Positions 22,956-30,862 of a stretch of DNA of 64,000 nucleotides are shown piece by piece. Every line of letters begins with the position of its first letter. The first letter of the stretch is position 1. Origin of the DNA: Elusimicrobiota bacterium (GTDB lineage: Bacteria > Elusimicrobiota > Elusimicrobia > UBA1565 > UBA9628); contig JACRDP010000029.1 of NCBI GenBank assembly GCA_016212855.1, positions 1-64,000 on the forward strand, read 5' to 3'. The translations under genes and the position numbers were made by a program. Below the pieces are notes generated by a model. That model searched no databases, was not told the DNA's origin, and saw only the letters and a program-made list of their open reading frames with translations.

Positions 22956-24001
22956 AGTTCCGGTCCGGTACCTCGAGTCGCACCAGCGTCCAAGTCGGCA
23001 TCAAGCTCGCCCGTCTTTTGGAACTACCCGAGGGGGACTTCGCGGGCCGCGTGCGGGAACTAGAGGCTGATGTCCTATTCCAGCGCCTCCTTCACGCCAA
23101 GGTGATCTCGGTCCAGCCTTACGCCGGCGCGGGCTTCATGGTGCAGCGGTTCGGCGGGTGGGGGCTGAGCACGGCGAGCGACGGCGTCGCGGCGCTCGAC
23201 GGACAAGGTGATCTCGCCAAACTTATCCAGAAGGTCGGTGAGAAGCACTTCCAAGAATTCTTCTTGAGCGACGAGGGCTACACGGACGATGAGCGCGCGC
23301 GGATGTGCAAGATATCGAAAGAAGAGGCCGGTCGGCTGAGGGAGCTCGTCAACAGCCTCTACGTCCAGGCCGAGTTCGACGGCGCTTCGACCGCCGCCGC
23401 GCCCGCGAAGACTTACAGCGCGGTCGCGGGGATCACAGTGGACGACGGAAAGCCCGGCCTCGCATTCTTTAATCGCCAGATTTGGAAGGGGCGCTACCAA
23501 GTCAACGAGGAAAAGAGCCGCCGGATGCTCGATTCCCTTCCGGCCGCGGAAGCGCGTCGCTTGGTGGGTTTCCTGCGTGAACTGGGCCTGCTTGACCGCC
23601 GAAAGAGCACGCTCTACCGCGTGCTCGAGGCGCTGATCGAGACCCAAGCGCCGTTCTTCATCAGTGGAGATCCGGACCAGCGTCGCCCGTTGACCCAACG
23701 CGATCTTTCGGACAGGCTCGACATATCGCCGAGCGTCCTCAACCGCCTGATATCAAATAAGTCGATCCAGCTTCCTTGGGGGCTTGAAGCGCCGATGAAG
23801 ACGCTGGTTCCGAGCCGTAAGTCCTTGATCCGGGATCGCCTCCTCGATCTCGTGCGCCAATACCCGGCCGCGACTGATGAGGAACTGGGCCGCAAGATCG
23901 ACCGGCTCTACCGTGTCCGGCTTTCCCTCCGATCCATCGCGCAGTATCGCACCGAACTCGGTCTCGGCAACCTTCGCAAGCGTCAGCAGACGTCCACCTA
24001 A
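22952..24001 (+). CDS. Divergent sigma-54 (RpoN) paralogue
   Basis: The C-terminal half of this 349-residue protein follows RpoN closely: the core-binding end (LDRRKSTLYRVLEALIETQAPFFISGDPDQRRPLTQRDLSDRLDISPSVLNRLISNKSIQLPWG, about 214-277), then a helical DNA-binding part. That part ends with a changed RpoN box, SLRSIAQYRTEL..LRKRQ (325-345), where canonical factors have ARRTVAKYRE. The N-terminus (GIKLARLLELPEGDFAGRVRELEADVLFQRLL) resembles a region I without its Gln-rich repeats. It is shorter than the usual 450-500 residues. Encoded with its own activator, it is inferred to recognise the TG-N10-GA promoters nearby. Confidence 0.85.
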   Translation: MKFRSGTSSRTSVQVGIKLARLLELPEGDFAGRVRELEADVLFQRLLHAKVISVQPYAGAGFMVQRFGGWGLSTASDGVAALDGQGDLAKLIQKVGEKHFQEFFLSDEGYTDDERARMCKISKEEAGRLRELVNSLYVQAEFDGASTAAAPAKTYSAVAGITVDDGKPGLAFFNRQIWKGRYQVNEEKSRRMLDSLPAAEARRLVGFLRELGLLDRRKSTLYRVLEALIETQAPFFISGDPDQRRPLTQRDLSDRLDISPSVLNRLISNKSIQLPWGLEAPMKTLVPSRKSLIRDRLLDLVRQYPAATDEELGRKIDRLYRVRLSLRSIAQYRTELGLGNLRKRQQTST

Positions 24002-24062
24002 GCGCCGCCCGGCGCTTCGCGTCCAATCGCGCCGCTTCCCGTGGCCGTGCTGTCGGCCTCAA

Positions 24063-24079
24063 CTGCATATAAATTGATC
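24063..24079 (+). promoter_or_regulatory. Variant sigma-54-like promoter, copy 3
   Basis: CTGCATATAAATTGATC points toward the gene at 24311 and the transfer operon behind it. GTGTCAGGG follows 8 nt later, as at copy 2. Start of transcription is expected near 24090. Confidence 0.6.
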
Positions 24080-24310
24080 CCCGGTGGGTGTCAGGGTGAC
24101 GCGCTTCGGGATTAGTCGGACCCGATGAGAGCGGAGGTGAAGTCCTCCGGCTCCCGAAAAGGGAGGCGCCGCCCGCCCCCTGGATCTTCCAGGCTTGGCG
24201 GGAACGGCCACGAGCGCGGTCCTTACAAGGCGCATTCGGCAACGCCGAACGCCTCAAATAACCGCTGAGCCCACCGAGAACCGGACGCCAAGTGAAGGGA
24301 TGGTGCCTTC
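24080..24310 (+). other. Structured leader before the transfer region
   Basis: The 230-nt leader holds several hairpins: CGGAGG/CCTCCG near 24131, CTCCC/GGGAG near 24153, and TTCGGC/GCCGAA near 24234. A frame of 47 codons (24125-24268; basic and Gly-rich, starting MRAEVKSSGSRKG) is present but has no ribosome-binding site, so I do not call it a gene. Confidence 0.4.
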
Positions 24311-25054
24311 GTGGCCCACTTGCACAATGCCGTCGTCGTTGCCTCTGCCGTTGCCTCCGCCGCTGTCGCTGATTCCACCCGGGACGTCGAACTCGCCCAC
24401 CGTGCGGCGGCGCTCCTGGTCCGCCTCAAACCTTGCCTCGACCCCGAGAAGGTCGTTCACGAGTTGCTCCGCCAGCAGCGAGTGGAGAAGCTGTCGCGCG
24501 AGTCCCGCAACCTCAACCATTGGAGCGAGCACGCGCCGAAGTTCCTGGCCCTGATCGTTCGACAGGCGCGCCTCGATCGTCTGCGCCGTTACCAGGAAGC
24601 CGAGGCCTTCTACAAGGCCAGGCACCGCGAGATCGTTCGGTTCGCGCGGGTGATCATCGGCGACTCCGCAGCGGCTGAGATCGTAGCCTCCGACACCTAC
24701 CGGGAACTCCTTGAGGGTGCCGCGAGCATCCCGGGTTTCTTCACGGCGCTTGTCTGCAACGCTCGGGACTACATGAAAGGAGAAGTCTATCGGCGCGAGA
24801 AGTTCGTGCCGCAGGACGAGGCCTTCACCGCGAGTTTCGGCAGCGCCGACGTGGAAGGCGCCGAAGCAGAAGTCCCTTCGTTTGAACCTATCTCCCAGCG
24901 TCTGGATGACCAGGACCCGCTCGAAATCCTGCTCGCTCGCGAAGAGAAAGAGGAGCGCAAGCGGATGCTGAAGAACGCCAAGCAGGACCCGCGCTGGCGC
25001 TTCTTTAAGCGCAAGAAGTGGGCGCAGCCTCTGTTGGGAAATGTGCCGAATTGA
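24311..25054 (+). CDS. Helical protein with possible sigma region 2-like segment
   Basis: This 247-residue cytoplasmic protein is mainly helical. The segment HREIVRFARVIIGDSAAAEIVASDTYRELLEGAASIPGFFTALVCNARDYMKGEVYRRE has the spacing of sigma-70 region 2 (divergent), but no region 4 follows. The C-terminus is Lys/Arg-rich (MLKNAKQDPRWRFFKRKKW). The start is a GTG at 24311; the upstream frame is closed. It is the first gene downstream of the third sigma-54-like promoter and precedes the DNA-transfer genes, so it may be a regulator or processing factor of transfer. Function is unproven. Confidence 0.5.
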   Translation: MAHLHNAVVVASAVASAAVADSTRDVELAHRAAALLVRLKPCLDPEKVVHELLRQQRVEKLSRESRNLNHWSEHAPKFLALIVRQARLDRLRRYQEAEAFYKARHREIVRFARVIIGDSAAAEIVASDTYRELLEGAASIPGFFTALVCNARDYMKGEVYRREKFVPQDEAFTASFGSADVEGAEAEVPSFEPISQRLDDQDPLEILLAREEKEERKRMLKNAKQDPRWRFFKRKKWAQPLLGNVPN

Positions 25055-25192
25055 CCGGCTCGTTCGATAGGTAAGTGCCGGGTCGATTTGCGGGCAGTCG
25101 GGTAGCCAGTCCGAACCAAACGGGGGAGCAAGCTTCCCCACCTGCCCTGCAAGTTTGGCCCTAAAGATCGCGAATAGCAAGGAGAGACGAGT

Positions 25193-25405
25193 ATGGACGA
25201 GTCCACGGAAACCGCGACCGCCGCGCGCGGCGGTCGGCCCCCGAAGACGGTGGCGATCACGGTGAACCTGCCGGTGGCGGACCACGAAACCCTCGCCAAG
25301 GCGGGCATCAAGAAGATGCGCCTGACGGGCGAGGACGTGACGCGCGATCGGCTGATCTCCGAGGCGATCCAGCACTACGCCAAGAGCCTGAGCGCGGCGG
25401 AATAG
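25193..25405 (+). CDS. Small ribbon-helix-helix-like DNA-binding protein
   Basis: The 70-residue protein has AAGGAGAG in front of the ATG. The basic GRPPKT segment is followed by a strand (VAITVNLPVADHETL) and two helices ending DRLISEAIQHYAKSL, the order of CopG/Arc-type ribbon-helix-helix proteins. Such proteins often bind oriT or repress transfer genes. The candidate oriT repeat lies 126 nt downstream, so a relaxosome accessory role is plausible. Confidence 0.6.
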   Translation: MDESTETATAARGGRPPKTVAITVNLPVADHETLAKAGIKKMRLTGEDVTRDRLISEAIQHYAKSLSAAE

Positions 25406-25530
25406 GTGAAGCACCCCTCGGGCGGGTCCTCGGGCATGTCCGAGGGGGGATGCGGAAGGGCCGTGAGCGGGAAATCACGGATATTGCTGCCAAACCTTGC
25501 CCTCTTCGTCCGCGCCGTTGGCGCGTTCGC

Positions 25531-25587
25531 CTCCTGACCCCTCCCTCCCAACCACAAAAGAGTGGTGTGGGATGAAGGGGTCAGGAG
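25531..25587. repeat. Large inverted repeat, candidate oriT
   Basis: Outer arms CTCCTGACCCCT (25531-25542) and AGGGGTCAGGAG (25576-25587) are perfect. Inner arms CCCAACCAC (25547-25555) and GTGGTGTGGG (25562-25571) pair with one bulge around AAAAGA. A two-tier hairpin of this kind, between a small DNA-binding protein and transfer genes, is typical of origins of transfer. No nick site can be assigned. Confidence 0.5.
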
Positions 25588-25766
25588 GACAGAGGGCAAA
25601 AGGCAGCAACAGAGAAAAAGAAAGAAAAACAACAACAGCAACAACAACAGAAACGGAAAACAGAAACAGAAAAACAAACAGAGAACGGAAAGGAAAACAG
25701 AAGGGAAAAGACGGAAGAAACGGAAAACAGAGAACGGAAGAACAGCAACGGCAGGAGAGGGAGAAC
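25582..25766 (+). other. 185-nt thymine-free tract
   Basis: From 25582 to 25766 the plus strand has no T at all; it is built of A, G and C (runs like AACAACAACAG and GGAAAACAG). The translation of the open frame is Lys/Asn/Gln/Arg-rich and low-complexity, so it is unlikely to be coding. It ends in GGAGAGGGAG, the ribosome-binding site of the next gene. It could be an unstructured mRNA leader, or a strand-asymmetric DNA-unwinding or transfer site beside the inverted repeat. Confidence 0.8.
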
Positions 25767-25770
25767 TCGA

Positions 25771-26583
25771 GTGACGATTAAGACGACGGCGGATGTACGG
25801 CGCGGGGAAATTCAGCTCACGGCGCGAGACATGAAGATGCTCGCGGCGCTCGAGAAGTGGATCGTGCTCGGCATCGGCCAGATGGTGGGGCTGGGCCTGG
25901 AGCCGACGCTGGACGAGGCCGAGCTCATTGAGCGCTTCTTCAATAAGATGGAGCGGGAGGACTATAAGCTCGGCGTCTTCAACCGCGTCCACGCGCTGGA
26001 GGCCCAAGGCTATATCAATGGGCACTCCTTCCTGCGCCAGCCGAAGGCCTACACGCTGACCGAGCGGGGCTTCAACGCCCTGCGCGACGAGCAGGTGGAA
26101 CATCGTCCCGAGATCCGCGACTTCGTGAGCGAGGCCATGATTCGCCACGAGCTGAAGGCCTCCGCCGTGGGCTTGGTCCTTACGGAAGTCATGGGACTTC
26201 CCGCCGCCCGCCAGCACCCGAAGGCCGTCTGGACGCACACGGGCGGCCGCCGGCGCCTCGTGGTCGAGGGAGCTTCCGACCTTTGGATCGAGTCGCCCGA
26301 GCCCAAGGCGATCGAGGTCGAACTGACGCAGAAGTCCAAGGGACGCTACGAGGAGATCTTCGAGACCTACCGCCGCCGCCTGACGGGCGGCGGCGTGGTC
26401 CTCTACCTTACGGGCTGGCCGGGAGGGGATGCCGTCATCCTTAAGAACGCCCGCGCGCAGCGCGCGCCTTTCGTCTACGCCTGCGGCTTGGACGAGTTCC
26501 GCCGGTCGGCGGGACGCTGCGTGTTCCAGGGCGCGGTCGAAAGCCGTTCCATCGCGCTGAGCGCGGCCGGAGCCGCGCGATGA
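25771..26583 (+). CDS. Replication-relaxation family protein
   Basis: The 270-residue protein has an N-terminal winged-helix region (LTARDMKMLAALEKWIVLGIGQM...RVHALEAQGYINGHSFLRQPKAYTLTERGFNAL). A later segment resembles a nuclease fold (ASDLWIESPEPKAIEVELTQKSKGRYEEIFETYRRRL), the layout of Replic_Relax proteins of conjugative elements. The GTG at 25771 follows GGAGAGGGAG. The stop overlaps the virD4-like start. It may nick or bind the transfer origin, but no catalytic Tyr/His3 relaxase motif is visible. Confidence 0.65.
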   Translation: MTIKTTADVRRGEIQLTARDMKMLAALEKWIVLGIGQMVGLGLEPTLDEAELIERFFNKMEREDYKLGVFNRVHALEAQGYINGHSFLRQPKAYTLTERGFNALRDEQVEHRPEIRDFVSEAMIRHELKASAVGLVLTEVMGLPAARQHPKAVWTHTGGRRRLVVEGASDLWIESPEPKAIEVELTQKSKGRYEEIFETYRRRLTGGGVVLYLTGWPGGDAVILKNARAQRAPFVYACGLDEFRRSAGRCVFQGAVESRSIALSAAGAAR

Positions 26584-28331
26584 GTCCCTGGTCCTTCCTC
26601 GCCGTCATGATCGTGATGCTGGCGGGCCTGGCAGGCCTGCGCAGCGAGCGCCGAGCCCTCGGCGGCGCGCTGACGGGGCTGGCCGTCGCCCTGTTCGTCG
26701 CCCTCATGCCGTGGCGGACCGTGGACTGGTTGAGTGGCGCGCACCGCGGCTTCGGGCGCTGGTTCGAGCCGCGCCGGCACGTCGTTCGGCTAGGCTGGAC
26801 GGCGGCGTCGGCCTGCTTCGGCGCGGCGGTAGGGCTTGGGGCCGCCGGAGCGAAGGGCTCCGTCCAGGACGCGAAGGACTGGGAGACGCCCGCGGATTCC
26901 AAGGCCGTGGACGAAGAACTCGGGCACCGGCTGCGGCTCGGCCGGGGCGACGAGACCTTCCTGGGCCTGACGAGCGCCAAGCGCAGGATCAGCCTCACCG
27001 CGCGCGAGCGCGAGGGGCATATGCAGGTCGTGGGCCCGACGCGCTCGGGAAAGTCCCAGCTCCTCCTGGCGCTCGCCGCGCAGGACATGAAGGCCGGTCT
27101 GCCGCTCTTCTTTATGGAAGCCAAAGGCGACCGGGGGGACTTCGACCAGTTCCTTAAGACCGCCTCTATCGCCGGACGGCTCGACTCCGTGCGCTACTTC
27201 AACCCGCAAGACGACCGATCCATGACCTTTAACCCGATCCGGCCTGTCTCAGGCCAGGACGCGACCGCCGTGGCGAACCAGATCGCCCGCGCCATCGGCC
27301 GCGAGCCCACTTCCTCGGGCGAGGGGCAGGACTACTACCGCGCCGTGGACTACGCCAAGGTGCAGACCATGGCCGAGGTTTTCTGCGCGACCGGTCGGGC
27401 CTTCACGCTGCGGGACTGCTACTACTACTTCGCCTTCCCGGAGGCCCGCACTGAGGCCTTCAAGTTGTGCCGCGACCGGCGCCTGGCCGAGCTCGCCGAT
27501 TCGGAGTTCAAGGCCAACCCCGATTCGAGCGGCCTCACCTCGGCGCTGCGCCCTTGGACGACCGGCCCCTTGGGCGAGCTCCTCAACAGCTACGCGCCCC
27601 AGATCCGCCTGGAGGATGTCTTCGAGCGCGGCCACGCCGCCTACTTCGCGGTCCCCGTGGGCCATCTCCAGGTCCTCGCCAACCCGCTCGGCCGCATGGT
27701 GATCTCGGGGCTCCTATCCGTGGCCGCCGCGCGCCAGCGCACGGAGCCGAAGCCGGGGCCCGCCACCGTGATCCTCGATGAGTTCGCCGAGTTCGCGACG
27801 CCGGTCTTCGCCTCCTTCGTGGCGACGGTCGGCTCGGCCAAGCTGCGCACGATCCTTTCGCATCAGGACCTGGGCCAGCTCAAGCGCGTGGAAGGGATGG
27901 ATGTCGCGGCCTTCGAGTCCGTCGTCTTCAACAACACCTCCGGCTGCAAGGTCTGCTTCCGTTCGCCCAACCCGGAAGACGCGGAGTTCTGGGCCTCGAC
28001 CCTCGGAACCCGTACGACGACGAGTGACACGGAGCGCGTCGAGAGCGCGCTCCTGGGCGACCACCGGACCGGCGACCGCTCGCGGCGCGAGGTGGAGCGC
28101 TTCAAGGTCCACCCCAACCAGCTCAAGTCGCTGGAGCCCGGCACGGCGCTCGTGCTCTCGCCCGGCCGTGCCGAGTGCTTGGTCCGCACCGCGCGCGTGC
28201 GCGAGGTCGCGCGACCGCTTTCCGTCCCACCGCTGCGACCGGTAGCCCTCGACACGGAGAAGGGTCTCGATTTGCGCGCGGCCGTTCCTGATTACGGCGC
28301 TCAACACGAATTCCCGGAGGTGAAGTCTTGA
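26580..28331 (+). CDS. virD4: Type IV coupling protein (VirD4/TraD-like)
   Basis: The 583-residue inner-membrane ATPase has hydrophobic segments at about residues 5-17, 27-44 and 73-92, then a hexameric motor domain. Walker A is VVGPTRSGKSQLL (about 149-161) and Walker B ATVILDEFAEFA (about 395-406); the usual TILSHQDLGQL segment follows. It would bring the nucleoprotein substrate to the secretion channel. Translational overlap on both sides (ATGA with the preceding gene, TTGA with the next) places it in one operon with the type IV secretion genes. Confidence 0.92.
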   Translation: MSPWSFLAVMIVMLAGLAGLRSERRALGGALTGLAVALFVALMPWRTVDWLSGAHRGFGRWFEPRRHVVRLGWTAASACFGAAVGLGAAGAKGSVQDAKDWETPADSKAVDEELGHRLRLGRGDETFLGLTSAKRRISLTAREREGHMQVVGPTRSGKSQLLLALAAQDMKAGLPLFFMEAKGDRGDFDQFLKTASIAGRLDSVRYFNPQDDRSMTFNPIRPVSGQDATAVANQIARAIGREPTSSGEGQDYYRAVDYAKVQTMAEVFCATGRAFTLRDCYYYFAFPEARTEAFKLCRDRRLAELADSEFKANPDSSGLTSALRPWTTGPLGELLNSYAPQIRLEDVFERGHAAYFAVPVGHLQVLANPLGRMVISGLLSVAAARQRTEPKPGPATVILDEFAEFATPVFASFVATVGSAKLRTILSHQDLGQLKRVEGMDVAAFESVVFNNTSGCKVCFRSPNPEDAEFWASTLGTRTTTSDTERVESALLGDHRTGDRSRREVERFKVHPNQLKSLEPGTALVLSPGRAECLVRTARVREVARPLSVPPLRPVALDTEKGLDLRAAVPDYGAQHEFPEVKS

Positions 28332-30862
28332 AGAAACTCGTCCTCGTCGTCCTAGCCGCCGCGGCGGCCTCGTCCGCCCGGGCCGCCACTTATGTGGAGC
28401 AGGCGACCTTCAGCGTGGCCGCTTCGACGATCGCGGGCCTCGACCGCGACTCCGTGGGCAATCTCTATGTCCTCATGATGGCGCCGGGAGCGACGACCTA
28501 CTCGGTGACGGCCTATCGCACGCCGAGCCTCGATCCGCTCTTCAATTTCAACACAGGCGTCCGCTCTCCTCTCGCCTTCGCGGTCGAGCCCTCAGGCGTC
28601 GTCAACGTGCTGGACGGAGGCAACGACATCACGCTCAAGCGCTTCCTTAACACGGGTTACTTCCTCGGACAGTCGACTTATTCCCTGGGGCCCTATATCA
28701 GCTCGTCGAGCCTCCTGTCGGCCGCGTTCGACAAGACCAACGCCCGGCTTCTGCTCGCCTTCCAGAACGTAAGGAGCTACTACTGCGTCCAGTGCGTGGG
28801 TTGCCCTTGTCCGCCGAGCGGGCTCAAGGGCTACGTCAACTCGTACGACTTCTCGGGAAACCTGCTGAATCAAGTCGAGATGCCCGGCATCAGCGCCACG
28901 CCGGCCAGTTGCTACACGCCCTCCAAGATCGCCGTCGGGCTCCAAGGCGAGCTCGTCGTCGCCGACGACGCCTGCCAGCAGCTTCTGCGTTACTCGGCGC
29001 TTGGGCTGTTGGAGAGCCAGACTCCGGCCTCGCGTTTCGGCAACCTGCTGAATCCCCGGGGCCTGTGGCTGGACGGAGACTCCTCGGCGTACGTAAGCCA
29101 GATGACGTGCGGGCCCGGCGGCTGTCCCATGAGCGTGGTTAAGATCTCGCCGGACGGCGACTTGGTGACGACGGTGACCGCGGATTCAGCTATCGGCTGC
29201 GGCTGGGACGGGCGCATCCTCTACCTGACTTCCGCGGGTCGAGCGCCCATGCGCCGCATGATCCTCAACGAGGCGCCCACCGTCCCCGCGCCGTCGGCGC
29301 CGCGCGGGGCGGTGGTCCAGCACTCCTCGGCCGCGTGGCTGCGCTGGCAGTCCTCTTCAGATAGCGAGGGCGACCCGCTCCTCTACACGCTTGAGCTCGG
29401 CACCTCACCCTTCGTGCTGCGGAGCACCGGAACCTCCGAGACGCCGGACTTCGTGACGGCGCCGCTCGCCTTCGGCACGACCTACTACTGGCGCGTGACC
29501 GCGCGGGACTCCTACCTGGGCCTACCGCTCCAGAGCCGAGCCTCCTCGGTCGAAAACTTCGTCCTCGGGCTCACGAATGCCGCGCCCGGCGCTTTCGCCG
29601 TCGTCCAAGGCACGGGCACGATGCTGACGCGGGATAACACCGTGCTCCTCACTTGGACGCAGGCGGCGGACCCGGACGGCGACGTGCCCGTATACGAGGT
29701 GTCCTGGCGCCGCCATGACCAGGCTTTGCCGGCGATCACGACCACGACCGCCTCCGCCGTGACCATGGGCTGCCTCGCCTTCGGCTCGACCTACTATTGG
29801 TCGGTCCGCGCCCGAGACGACTATCAAGCCGAGAGCTTCATGAGCGGAGGAGTCGTGCAGAGCTATACACCGATTCTCCGCAACACGCCGCCCACCGTGC
29901 CGGTCTACGTCTCGACGAGCGCCATCTCGACGCGCGAGAGCCGCTATGAGCTTCGCTGGCTTGAATCTGAAGACGCCGATGAAGACCCGGTGAACTATCG
30001 GCTCTACCTCTCGACCGATCCCGCGGTCCCGGTGCTCGTCCAAGACGGCCCGCTGACCTCCTATCTGCTGGACCTCGCCTACGGTACGACGTTCTATTGG
30101 CGGGTTGTCGCCGCCGACGTAGTGGGGGGCGTGGCCGACGCGGGGACGCGGACTTTCACCGCGACCTTCCTTAATGACCCGCCCGATCCTCTGCGCCTGA
30201 CCGCGCCCTTCATGGCCGCGCCGACGGTCAAGACTATGCGCGACGGCGTAGAAGTCTCCTGGGAGCGCGTGACGAACCCGCAGGGTGATCCGATCTACTA
30301 CACGGCCTTCCTGGGCCGCTCGCCCCTGGCGCTCGACGCGGTCGCGCGCGTCGATCAGCCCGCCGGCGCGGGCACGGCCGCGCTGCGAGCCGTGGCCCTG
30401 GGCGTCAAGCCCCAGGCCGAGGCGCAGGTGGATGGAAACACGGTTCGCCTGCGTCTCAGCGGCCTCGACTACTACCGCAGCTACTACTTCAAGGTCACGG
30501 CCGAGAATCCGTACGGGGCCGCGAGCCAGACGCCGCTGCAGACTTTCAGCTTGGCCTCGGTCGACAGCTTCCCGCGCGTCTATAACTATCCCAATCCGTT
30601 CAGCCCGGGGCGCGGGGGAACGAACGTCGTCTTCAACGCGCCAGCCTCCGGCTATTCCCGCGCCGTGCTGACGATCTATTCCGAGTTCGGTCGGAAGCTC
30701 TACGAGCGCGACTGCGGCCGCGTGACGCCCGGCATCAGCTCGATCCGCTTCGACGGCCGCGACCAGCACGGCCAACCTCTCTTGAACGGCAGCTACGTAG
30801 GCCGCGTACGCTTTGAAGGACCTTCCGAGACGGCGACATTCTTCCTCCTGGTGGTGAAATGA
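28328..30862 (+). CDS. Large surface protein: FN3-like repeats and YPNPF/FlgD-type C-terminus
   Basis: This 844-residue protein starts at a TTG overlapping the virD4 stop behind GGAGG. A signal peptide (MKKLVLVVLAAAAASSARA) is followed by a propeller-like region with a Cys cluster (YYCVQCVGCPCPPSG). Four fibronectin-III-like units share a T-Y/F-Y-W-R/S-V strand (for example FGTTYYWRVTA). A final domain starts YNYPNPFSPGRGGTNVVF and ends NGSYVGRVRFEG, the FlgD-like/CTD pattern seen in type IX substrates and FlgD. It probably sits on the cell surface. Its place inside a conjugation operon suggests an adhesin for mating-pair contact; this is inference. Confidence 0.75.
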   Translation: MKKLVLVVLAAAAASSARAATYVEQATFSVAASTIAGLDRDSVGNLYVLMMAPGATTYSVTAYRTPSLDPLFNFNTGVRSPLAFAVEPSGVVNVLDGGNDITLKRFLNTGYFLGQSTYSLGPYISSSSLLSAAFDKTNARLLLAFQNVRSYYCVQCVGCPCPPSGLKGYVNSYDFSGNLLNQVEMPGISATPASCYTPSKIAVGLQGELVVADDACQQLLRYSALGLLESQTPASRFGNLLNPRGLWLDGDSSAYVSQMTCGPGGCPMSVVKISPDGDLVTTVTADSAIGCGWDGRILYLTSAGRAPMRRMILNEAPTVPAPSAPRGAVVQHSSAAWLRWQSSSDSEGDPLLYTLELGTSPFVLRSTGTSETPDFVTAPLAFGTTYYWRVTARDSYLGLPLQSRASSVENFVLGLTNAAPGAFAVVQGTGTMLTRDNTVLLTWTQAADPDGDVPVYEVSWRRHDQALPAITTTTASAVTMGCLAFGSTYYWSVRARDDYQAESFMSGGVVQSYTPILRNTPPTVPVYVSTSAISTRESRYELRWLESEDADEDPVNYRLYLSTDPAVPVLVQDGPLTSYLLDLAYGTTFYWRVVAADVVGGVADAGTRTFTATFLNDPPDPLRLTAPFMAAPTVKTMRDGVEVSWERVTNPQGDPIYYTAFLGRSPLALDAVARVDQPAGAGTAALRAVALGVKPQAEAQVDGNTVRLRLSGLDYYRSYYFKVTAENPYGAASQTPLQTFSLASVDSFPRVYNYPNPFSPGRGGTNVVFNAPASGYSRAVLTIYSEFGRKLYERDCGRVTPGISSIRFDGRDQHGQPLLNGSYVGRVRFEGPSETATFFLLVVK

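Noticed and set aside
24125-24268. 47-codon basic frame in the transfer-region leader
   Set aside because: No ribosome-binding site, hairpin-rich sequence and no resemblance to the other small peptides.
25562-25774. Lys/Asn/Gln-rich 70-residue frame in the T-free tract
   Set aside because: Low-complexity translation is a by-product of the absence of T (no stop codon can occur without T). It has no homology and overlaps the ribosome-binding site of the next gene.
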